Positions 8,097 through 12,699 of a DNA stretch of 12,699 nucleotides are shown here, piece after piece. The notes beneath the pieces were generated by a model. The model was given only the letters and a program-made list of their open reading frames with translations. It was not told the DNA's origin and ran no database searches. The position numbers and the translations under genes are program-made. Source of the stretch: Leptolinea sp. UBA5366 (GTDB taxonomy: Bacteria > Chloroflexota > Anaerolineae > Anaerolineales > Anaerolineaceae); NCBI GenBank assembly GCA_002407845.1, contig DHPK01000024.1:29060-41758 (forward strand), read 5' to 3'. Position 1 is the first letter of the stretch. Each line of letters opens with the position of its first letter.

Positions 8097-9418
8097 GAGC
8101 CTGAGTCCTCCATGCCGATCTTGGCTGCCAGCGCAGTACAGGACGGGAATCCCGGATGAACTTCCAGGCAGGAGCGCACATCATTCTGAGCGTTCTCATA
8201 TTCGCCAAGCGCAACCCGTGCCAGCGCCCGCCAATAATAGGATTCTTCCAGGAACGGTTCATTGGTGCTGGCAAGCGTAATGTCTGCTAGGGAAATCACG
8301 TCCTGATATCTGTTGGAATAGTAATAGGCAAAATAGGGACCGGTCTGATACCAGACGATCCGATATGGGCGCGTTTTGGGTTCTAAATTGGCGTAAAAGC
8401 TGAAAGCCATGTCATAAGATTGCGCCGCCCCAAAAAAGTCATTCAGAGAAATCTGAGAGGTTCCGCGATTGAAATAAGCGAAAAATCTGGACTCGTCATC
8501 TTCCGCAGCCGCCACCTGCTCATCCGCCATCGCGAACGCATTTTGGTTAGCCCAGTCATCATTGGTGTACTGACCGAGCAGCTGATAAAGCTCTGCTTCC
8601 TTATCCCCAGGATACACGATCATGAAATCGAAGTTAAAAGACCGCCATTCTGAGGCTAACGTCTCATAAGAAATTTCATAATTCCGTTCGTAATAAGAGT
8701 CCTGGACAATCCAGATCTGTTTTTCATCGTCATAACCGCTGACAACATTGTAATGACCCATCCAGCTGTAAGCGCCGCTGACTTCTTGCATGTATGAGCC
8801 TTTTTCGATCAAAACGGGGAATCCGGCGGAGATCATTTTTTTCAGCAAATCTGCCGTCCCGCCGCTGCGCACCAGCGAACGTAAATTCGTTTCTTCCGCT
8901 ACGAATTCCTGCATCTCGTAGAGCATGACATTTTTATCTTTGTCAAAGGGTTTCAGCCAGTCGCCAGCCTTTATGCGATTACCGTCCCAGCCCCAAAAAG
9001 TCAATGCCATCGAGAGATTGGTCGGCGCGCAATAATTCCAGATTCCATGCTGATCCTCATATTTGATGCCTGTGATATTTGCCCGGACAGGCAGCGGGAT
9101 TGCTGTCGCTGTTGGTAGCGCTGTCGGTGTTGCTGTGGGCTGTATAATCGGTGTTTGCGTCGCGATCATGACCAAAACTGGTGCAACAGGCGTGCTGGTC
9201 AGTTCAATCGGGACTATGGTTGTTTCAAGAGGTTTAATTTCCTGCGGCACGAAAACAGCTTCCTCTGGCGGATTGCTCAGCGCATACAACTTATTTTTCA
9301 GTGTTTCGATGCGAAAAGAAATCTTTCCCTGAATGGGCGTAAACAAGCCGACAAACAAGATAATCAGAATAATGGCGATAAAAAGGATGATAGGGCGATA
9401 ATCCCTGTCAGATTTCAT
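8093..9418 (-). CDS. Membrane-anchored C39-like cysteine peptidase with TPR-like tail
   Basis: The 441-residue protein has four parts. A single membrane helix (IILFIAIILIILFVGLF, 10-26) follows a short basic N-terminus and acts as a signal anchor. A Pro/Thr-rich linker (about 71-110, with PTATPTALPTATAIPLP) has the look of extracellular spacers common in Chloroflexota. A papain-like domain of the C39-like type covers about 115-270: YCAPTNLSMAL supplies C130, GHYNVVSGYDD supplies H222 and VQDSYY supplies D240, so a full Cys-His-Asp triad is present. A helical C-terminal part (about 305-430) includes AYFNRGTSQISLNDFFGAAQSY and SYYWRALARVALGEYENA, which read as TPR-like repeats. The peptidase should face outward. 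Its substrate is unknown and nearby genes give no bacteriocin or ABC exporter context. No Shine-Dalgarno is seen before the ATG. Its stop overlaps the sbcD start. Confidence 0.85.
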   Translation of the reverse strand: MKSDRDYRPIILFIAIILIILFVGLFTPIQGKISFRIETLKNKLYALSNPPEEAVFVPQEIKPLETTIVPIELTSTPVAPVLVMIATQTPIIQPTATPTALPTATAIPLPVRANITGIKYEDQHGIWNYCAPTNLSMALTFWGWDGNRIKAGDWLKPFDKDKNVMLYEMQEFVAEETNLRSLVRSGGTADLLKKMISAGFPVLIEKGSYMQEVSGAYSWMGHYNVVSGYDDEKQIWIVQDSYYERNYEISYETLASEWRSFNFDFMIVYPGDKEAELYQLLGQYTNDDWANQNAFAMADEQVAAAEDDESRFFAYFNRGTSQISLNDFFGAAQSYDMAFSFYANLEPKTRPYRIVWYQTGPYFAYYYSNRYQDVISLADITLASTNEPFLEESYYWRALARVALGEYENAQNDVRSCLEVHPGFPSCTALAAKIGMEDSGS

Positions 9419-9497
9419 AGAATAATTGTATCAATGGAATAAATTGCATTGGGTTGTTCAAACTAAAATCCAACTCCAGCGGATTCAGGCGTGTTGA

Positions 9498-9842
9498 TTA
9501 ATCTTCTTCATCATCTCTGCGGACTTCCAGTTTGATCTGCTCAGGTTTAATCCGCACCCATAACACCAGCTTTTGCCCTTCATCGGTGTCCATGCAGCGG
9601 GCAGCGACGATCGGGACTTCCTGTTCCATCCCGATTGTGTTGCGATACTGAAGATACATGGTGTCCTGTTGGTTCCAGGTCTGCTGGCAGCGTTCAATCA
9701 ATCCAGGCCCGTTCATCGTTCTCAAGTTGGTTAAAACAACCTCATAACTATCCGGTGCTTCGACCATCGCGCTGGACCAGTCCGTGCTGGCGATCTCAAA
9801 AGTTGGGGTCGGACCTTCAATAATCGTGATCTTATTGTTCAT
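9498..9842 (-). CDS. Small protein of unknown function (114 residues)
   Basis: The reading frame runs from ATG at 9842 and encodes MNNKITIIEGPTPTFEIASTD. I do not recognise a family. It has no signal peptide or membrane helix, two cysteines (RCQQTW and ARCMDTD), alternating hydrophobic residues suggesting beta strands (YEVVLTNL, EVPIVAARC, KLVLWVRI), and an acidic end (RRDDEED). The codon use and the regular alternation look like a real protein, and no competing frame is plausible. The ribosome site is weak (AGAG about 5 bases before the ATG). It is the first gene after the infA terminator and lies 79 bases before the C39-like peptidase gene, so it may head that transcript or stand alone. Confidence 0.7.
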   Translation of the reverse strand: MNNKITIIEGPTPTFEIASTDWSSAMVEAPDSYEVVLTNLRTMNGPGLIERCQQTWNQQDTMYLQYRNTIGMEQEVPIVAARCMDTDEGQKLVLWVRIKPEQIKLEVRRDDEED

Positions 9843-10087
9843 AATTTCTCTATGGATATCTTACCATATTGTTGAGTTGAAACTCCAAAAGCCTGACTGT
9901 TAAACAAGCCTGCGATCCCGCTGCTGACAGCAGACTGAATGGATTCATTTTCAATGATTAATAGATTCTGGAAAACCTCTCACGTACATCATACCTTAAC
10001 AGCCTTTTCAGTCTCCAGGCATGATCCGATCCGAGCACGCTCTAAGCAAGCCAAAGCAGGGATTTTCAACCAGATCCAAATCAGAAT
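9843..10087. other. Gene-free region between the infA terminator and the 114-residue gene
   Basis: This stretch should carry the promoter for the long run to its left. No strong consensus is visible. On the minus strand TAAGAT (9858-9863) could be a -10, with TTGGAG at 9883-9888 as a poor -35 at 19 bases. It also holds a 13-base palindrome, CTGCTG-A-CAGCAG (9921-9933), and a 7-base direct repeat AAGCCTG (9889-9895 and 9906-9912, spaced 17). No RNA gene or reading frame with family resemblance is seen. Confidence 0.4.
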
Positions 10088-10115
10088 AAAAAGACGTCCC
10101 GATAAACGAGACGCC
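10088..10115 (-). terminator. Rho-independent terminator after infA
   Basis: On the minus strand GGCGTCTCG pairs with CGGGACGTC around a five-base loop, nine pairs including two G-U, followed at once by TTTTT (10088-10092) and more AT. It begins about 32 bases after the infA stop, so it ends the rpsU-infA transcript and isolates it from the gene run to the left. Confidence 0.85.
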
Positions 10116-10147
10116 TTTCATCTTATACTTTCAGCAAACCGGTCAGC

Positions 10148-10399
10148 TTATAACGCTGGACCGCTTTCACCTGATTTTCGTTGACGGTAGACAATTCGAC
10201 CGCGTGTCAAATCGTATGGAGACATTTCCACCCGGACGCGGTCACCCAACAGAATCCGGATATAAAACTTGCGCATCCGTCCTGAAAGATATGCCAGCAC
10301 TTCGTGACCGTTATCCAGTCTTACCCGAAACTGCGTTGCGGGTAATGCTTCCACAATTGTCCCTTCTACACTGATCTTACTGTCTTCTTCCTTCGCCAT
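10148..10399 (-). CDS. infA: Translation initiation factor IF-1
   Basis: IF-1 binds the 30S A site during initiation and helps IF-2 and IF-3. The 83-residue product is a single S1-like OB fold with the family's hallmark stretches: GTIVEALPATQFRVRLDNGHEVLAYLSGRMRK (13-44), FYIRILLGDRVRVEMSPYDLTRGRIVYR (45-72). It extends about 11 residues beyond the usual end near residue 72 (QRKSGESGPAL). AGGA lies about 7 bases before the ATG. It follows rpsU by 24 bases and is followed by a terminator, forming a two-gene translation operon away from the large ribosomal clusters where infA often lies. Confidence 0.97.
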   Translation of the reverse strand: MAKEEDSKISVEGTIVEALPATQFRVRLDNGHEVLAYLSGRMRKFYIRILLGDRVRVEMSPYDLTRGRIVYRQRKSGESGPAL

Positions 10400-10423
10400 T
10401 CTCTATCCTGTTTCTACAAAACA

Positions 10424-10624
10424 TCACGAATCGCGATGCTCTGTTTGTCGTCTCTTCAGACGACGTAATGATTTTTTCCGTTCAACTCGGTCGACTTCGC
10501 TTTTCGAAACGAACCAGCGCTTGCGGCGCACGGTGCTCAAAACACCGCTCTTGACAACCTTCTTCCGAAAGCGTTTAAGCAGTTGATCTTGTGATTCGTT
10601 TGCTCTTAAAACAACACTTGCCAT
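10424..10624 (-). CDS. rpsU: Ribosomal protein bS21
   Basis: A 66-residue small-subunit protein with the bS21 pattern: short strand MASVVLRANESQDQLLKRFRKKV, then a very basic helix ending KKSLRRLKRRQTEHRDS. The ATG at 10624 is chosen over a GTG at 10633 because the strong GGGAGGTG ribosome site (10629-10636) lies 4 bases before it, and the sequence from MASV matches the normal bS21 start. The GTG would fall inside that site. A perfect-consensus promoter lies about 65 bases upstream and infA follows by 24 bases. The leader can fold into two hairpins, the second touching the ribosome site. Confidence 0.95.
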   Translation of the reverse strand: MASVVLRANESQDQLLKRFRKKVVKSGVLSTVRRKRWFVSKSEVDRVERKKSLRRLKRRQTEHRDS

Positions 10625-10635
10625 GACTCTCACCT

Positions 10636-10676
10636 CCCCTCATAAGCAGGGGTTTTCTCTCTGGTTTTTCACCAGA
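10636..10676 (-). promoter_or_regulatory. Structured rpsU leader: two hairpins, one overlapping the ribosome site
   Basis: In the minus-strand transcript TCTGGT pairs with ACCAGA around GAAAA (10660-10676, six perfect pairs). Then CCCCT pairs with AGGGG around a seven-base loop (10636-10652). The 3' arm of the second stem is the upstream edge of the GGGAGGTG ribosome site for rpsU, so folding could limit initiation. Regulation of bS21 through this leader is inferred. Confidence 0.4.
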
Positions 10677-10688
10677 TTAAGACACTTG

Positions 10689-10717
10689 ATTATACACGCT
10701 CTTCACAGGCGTGTCAA
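10689..10717 (-). promoter_or_regulatory. Sigma70-type consensus promoter of rpsU-infA
   Basis: On the minus strand TTGACA (10712-10717) and TATAAT (10689-10694) are both exact, with a 17-base spacer. The start should be near 10682, giving a leader of about 58 bases. AT-rich sequence (about 10724-10742), resembling an UP element, lies upstream. An exact 6+6 dyad, ACACGC and GCGTGT separated by 9 bases, begins in the -35 hexamer, fills the spacer and ends in the -10 box. Confidence 0.85.
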
Positions 10718-10814
10718 ACCTCGCTAATTTTATCAAAATATTATCTTGTCAGAGATTGAAACGAAAATCTTTGATACAACGATTAAGACCAGATATCCAG
10801 CATGGGCATCATCA

Positions 10815-11438
10815 TCAAGGATTCTTCATCATGATATTCGCGACTTCATTCGCAATATCTTCCGCTGTATCCAAAATCTCCTCGAGTTTTGTAAAAACCT
10901 CTTTTTGACTGATCAAATAGCGTGCGTCATGCTCTTCTTCGAAAACTTTATGCATGAATTCATGAAATAGAATATCGCCATTCTCTTCAAGACGATTAAT
11001 TTCGATAATGTACTTATAAATCGTGCGGTCGTGTTTGTAGTTTCTGAAAATCGTCAGCATTTTAATCAGCTGCGAAACGGACTTGTCAATGATCTCCATC
11101 ATCTGCAGAATCGTCTCATTCACTCCGTCGACATGATAGGTGTAAAGCAATATCAGAATGTCCTCGAGATAATCTGTCAGATCATCCAGCTGTTGGGTTA
11201 AATTCGCAATATCTTCACGTTCAATCGGCGGCAGAAATTCCTTAGAAAGCTTCTCCATTATTTCGTGATGTTTGATATCTGCCGTGTGCTCCAGCAGATG
11301 CAGCTCATCCATGGCAGTCCGCAGATTGATTTTTTCATAATTTGCAAATATATAGTTCAATTTCTCAACAATCTGGTAAGAAAACTCTGCTTGTTCGATG
11401 AATCCATCAAAATAATAATTATCGTTATTCGAAGCCAT
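10815..11438 (-). CDS. DUF47 / PhoU-like phosphate-transport accessory protein
   Basis: The 207-residue all-helical protein belongs to the DUF47 (TIGR00153-like) PhoU-related family, found beside PiT permeases and thought to modulate them. Signs are the N-terminal FDGFIEQAEFSY..VEKL, HTADIKHHEIMEKLSKEFLPPIEREDIANLTQQLDDLTDYLED (51-93, with the hallmark PI-REDI and LDD-TDYLED), a second acidic helix INRLEENGDILFHEFMHKVFEE (147-168), and LEEILDTAEDIANEV (185-199). The ATG at 11438 is used because AAGG precedes it by about 5 bases and MASNND fits. An upstream ATG at 11534 would read back through the end of the PiT gene. It follows PiT by 17 bases, so the two are co-transcribed with the permease first. 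Confidence 0.92.
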   Translation of the reverse strand: MASNNDNYYFDGFIEQAEFSYQIVEKLNYIFANYEKINLRTAMDELHLLEHTADIKHHEIMEKLSKEFLPPIEREDIANLTQQLDDLTDYLEDILILLYTYHVDGVNETILQMMEIIDKSVSQLIKMLTIFRNYKHDRTIYKYIIEINRLEENGDILFHEFMHKVFEEEHDARYLISQKEVFTKLEEILDTAEDIANEVANIMMKNP

Positions 11439-11455
11439 TTTGCCTTCTTTCAAAC

Positions 11456-12508
11456 CTAAAATAATTGCTGAACCAGTTTTACCATCAGGAACCCGGCAAA
11501 TCCACAACCCGGATAGGTCAGCAGCCACGTCCATATTATTTCTTTGGCAGCCCGCCAGCGTACCGATGAAAAGCGTCTCGCTGCACCGACGCCCATGATC
11601 GCCGACATTTTCGTGTGGGTTGAACTGACTGGAATCCCAAGCAGAGAGGCTGCCAACAACGTGGCAGTTCCAGCGAAATCTGCCGCGAATCCCTGATACG
11701 ATTCGAATTTGACTTTGTCAATCCCGATCGATTTAATAAAGCGAATTCCGCCGACGAGCGTCCCGGCTGCCATCACCAGCGAACCGGTCACCAGCAGCCA
11801 AATCGGGATCACAAACGAAGTCGAACCGTTAATTCCTTTCGAAAAAATTGTCCCTAGCAGCAGTACTGCCATAAATTTCTGACCATTTTGTGCGCCATGC
11901 ATGAAAGCCATACCGGCACTGCCAGCAACTTGTCCTCTCTGAAAGAAGGGGAGCGATTTACGCCGGTCAATATTGCGAAAAATCAGATGAATCGCCTTTA
12001 CGATCAAATAAGCCATAAAATATGCACCGGCAGTTGATACCGCCAGGCCTAAAATGACTTTTTGCCCTTCGGCAGGGTTCACTCCATTAAAACCATTATT
12101 CAGCGCGGCGGATGCACCGATAAATCCGGCGATCAGGGCGTGGTTTTCACTGGTAGGAATCCCCAAATAAGGCGATGCCGCTGACCAGAGAACCACCGCA
12201 ACCATCGCTCCGCACAATGCCCACAACGCATCTTCCGGCTGCAAGTTAAAATCAACCAGCCTGAAAATCGTTTGAGCAACGGATGTGTTCAGCAGTGTGA
12301 AGATCATCATGCCGAGAAAATTGAATGTCACAGCCATGGCGACCGCTGGCTTAGGCCGAAGCGCTCGGGTTGAAATGCAGACATCCATCGCATTCCGCGC
12401 ATCTGCCCAGCCGTTGATAAAAATCAGGGCAAATGTCAGCAGTAGCGTGATCAGCAGCGGCATGCTTTGAGAAATCAGATAGATGAATTCAGAAAATGAG
12501 GTGTCCAT
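11456..12508 (-). CDS. PiT-family inorganic phosphate permease
   Basis: A 350-residue polytopic membrane protein of the PiT family, which imports phosphate with H+ or Na+. The two inverted halves each carry a signature: INGWADARNAMDVCISTRAL (31-50) and AFMHGAQNGQKFM (201-213), plus LGIPTSENHALIAGFIGA (115-132) and LGIPVSSTHTKMSAIMGVGAAR (290-311). In the second-half HG motif residue 208 is Asn where the family normally has Asp. About ten hydrophobic segments cover the chain. The ATG at 12508 is the first possible start after an in-frame TAA. The nearest ribosome site is weak, while a strong GAGGAG lies 26 bases upstream of the ATG. It heads an operon with the DUF47 gene and has its own promoter region diverging from tRNA-Leu. 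Confidence 0.93.
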   Translation of the reverse strand: MDTSFSEFIYLISQSMPLLITLLLTFALIFINGWADARNAMDVCISTRALRPKPAVAMAVTFNFLGMMIFTLLNTSVAQTIFRLVDFNLQPEDALWALCGAMVAVVLWSAASPYLGIPTSENHALIAGFIGASAALNNGFNGVNPAEGQKVILGLAVSTAGAYFMAYLIVKAIHLIFRNIDRRKSLPFFQRGQVAGSAGMAFMHGAQNGQKFMAVLLLGTIFSKGINGSTSFVIPIWLLVTGSLVMAAGTLVGGIRFIKSIGIDKVKFESYQGFAADFAGTATLLAASLLGIPVSSTHTKMSAIMGVGAARRFSSVRWRAAKEIIWTWLLTYPGCGFAGFLMVKLVQQLF

Positions 12509-12517
12509 TTTTACTCT

Positions 12518-12540
12518 TTAGGACAAATACCTAACTCCTC
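12518..12540 (-). promoter_or_regulatory. Displaced ribosome site and two-codon frame in the PiT leader
   Basis: GAGGAG (12535-12540) is the best Shine-Dalgarno in the leader but is too far from the PiT ATG. Eight bases after it is TTG TCC TAA (12518-12526), a minimal start-stop frame ending 9 bases before the PiT ATG. It could be a standby site or translational coupling element, or coincidence. Confidence 0.25.
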
Positions 12541-12551
12541 TTGATATTTTT

Positions 12552-12578
12552 TTATTGCATTGCAATAATCCAATTATA
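12552..12578 (-). promoter_or_regulatory. PiT promoter -10 box with overlapping palindromic operator candidate
   Basis: TATAAT (12573-12578, minus) is an exact -10; the -35 is poor (TTCAGC at 18 bases is the best fit). Four bases after it begins a perfect palindrome, TTATTGC-N3-GCAATAA (12552-12568), which covers the predicted transcription start. A weak -35 with a dyad at the start site suggests regulation of phosphate uptake, though the regulator cannot be named. It does not match a Pho box. Confidence 0.5.
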
Positions 12579-12635
12579 CAAGCATTCAAAGAATACGCTG
12601 AAAATTATCAGGCATCACAAGTGCGCCGCCTGAGC

Positions 12636-12663
12636 TTGACAAAAACAGCTAAAAGATTAAAAT
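12636..12663 (+). promoter_or_regulatory. Promoter of tRNA-Leu
   Basis: An exact TTGACA (12636-12641) is followed after 16 bases by TAAAAT (12658-12663), five of six to the consensus -10. Transcription would start near 12670, eight bases before the tRNA 5' end. Confidence 0.75.
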
Positions 12664-12677
12664 ACAAAAGCACCTTA

Positions 12678-12699
12678 GCCGAAGTGGCGGAACTGGCAG
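12678..12699 (+). tRNA. tRNA-Leu, 5' part only (runs off the window)
   Basis: GCCGAAGTGGCGGAACTGGC reads as a 7-base acceptor strand (GCCGAAG), T8 G9, then the start of the D arm (GCG, loop GAACTGGCAG). This opening is characteristic of bacterial class II leucine tRNAs. The anticodon lies beyond the window, so the isoacceptor cannot be stated. Confidence 0.85.

Noticed and set aside
9063..9332. Plus-strand frame with Gly/Val repeats (GVAVG)
   Set aside because: It is the antisense of the Thr/Pro-rich linker of the C39-like protein, whose repetitive codons create it.
10625..10633. GTG start for rpsU three codons upstream
   Set aside because: The GTG lies inside the Shine-Dalgarno for the ATG at 10624, and bS21 proteins normally begin at the MA(S)V position.
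10718..10814. Terminator for the PiT-DUF47 operon
   Set aside because: I looked for a stem plus U-run on the minus strand after the DUF47 stop and found only short AT stems (for example AGATT/AATCT), not enough to call. Read-through into rpsU cannot be excluded.
11438..11534. Longer N-terminus for the DUF47 protein
   Set aside because: The extra 32 residues read through the end of the PiT gene in another frame and do not fit the family; the ATG at 11438 has a ribosome site.
1..12699. CRISPR arrays, insertion sequences, phage or toxin-antitoxin genes
   Set aside because: No regularly spaced repeats, transposase or integrase motifs, terminal inverted repeats or paired small toxin-like genes were seen. 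The partial tRNA-Leu could be an integration site, but nothing next to it inside the window suggests an inserted element.

Overview
The window looks like ordinary chromosome of a free-living bacterium, most likely Chloroflexota of the Anaerolineae type. That placement is an inference. It rests on the mid-range base composition, the Thr/Pro-rich linker behind an N-terminal membrane anchor in the C39-like protein, an rpsU-infA pair standing apart from the large ribosomal operons, and a PiT transporter of the GIPTSxxHALIAG type. No mobile element, CRISPR array or phage gene was found. Every protein gene is on the minus strand, so transcription runs from high to low coordinates. Only the tRNA at the right edge is on the plus strand.

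From right to left: the first 22 bases of a tRNA-Leu gene (12678 onward), with its own promoter, diverge from a phosphate-transport operon. That operon is a PiT permease (11456-12508) followed by a PhoU-like DUF47 protein (10815-11438). A perfect 7+7 palindrome sits over the predicted start of the PiT transcript. Next is a short translation operon, rpsU (10424-10624) then infA (10148-10399), bounded by a perfect-consensus promoter (10689-10717) and a rho-independent terminator (10088-10115).

After about 245 gene-free bases a long, tightly packed run begins: an unknown 114-residue protein, a membrane-anchored C39-like cysteine peptidase with a TPR-like tail, the nuclease SbcD, a CNNM/CorC-type membrane protein, the ATPase SbcC, and two GT4 glycosyltransferases. 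Three junctions (peptidase/sbcD, sbcC/GT, GT/GT) are 4-base ATGA overlaps. The others inside the run from the peptidase gene onward are 23-32 bases, so these genes are probably one transcript. SbcD and SbcC form the Mre11/Rad50-like complex that opens hairpin and protein-blocked DNA ends. The glycosyltransferases probably act on cell-surface glycans. No functional link between the DNA-repair pair and the envelope genes is known to me.

The left end has about 330 gene-free, AT-rich bases with several palindromes, then the start of an unrecognised membrane protein cut off by the window edge.

I did not find a clearly new defence or mobile system. The points most worth checking are the split sbcD-CNNM-sbcC arrangement with its peptidase and glycosyltransferase partners, the Asp-to-Asn change in a conserved motif of the phosphate transporter, the palindrome at the PiT promoter, and the structured leader and promoter of rpsU-infA.
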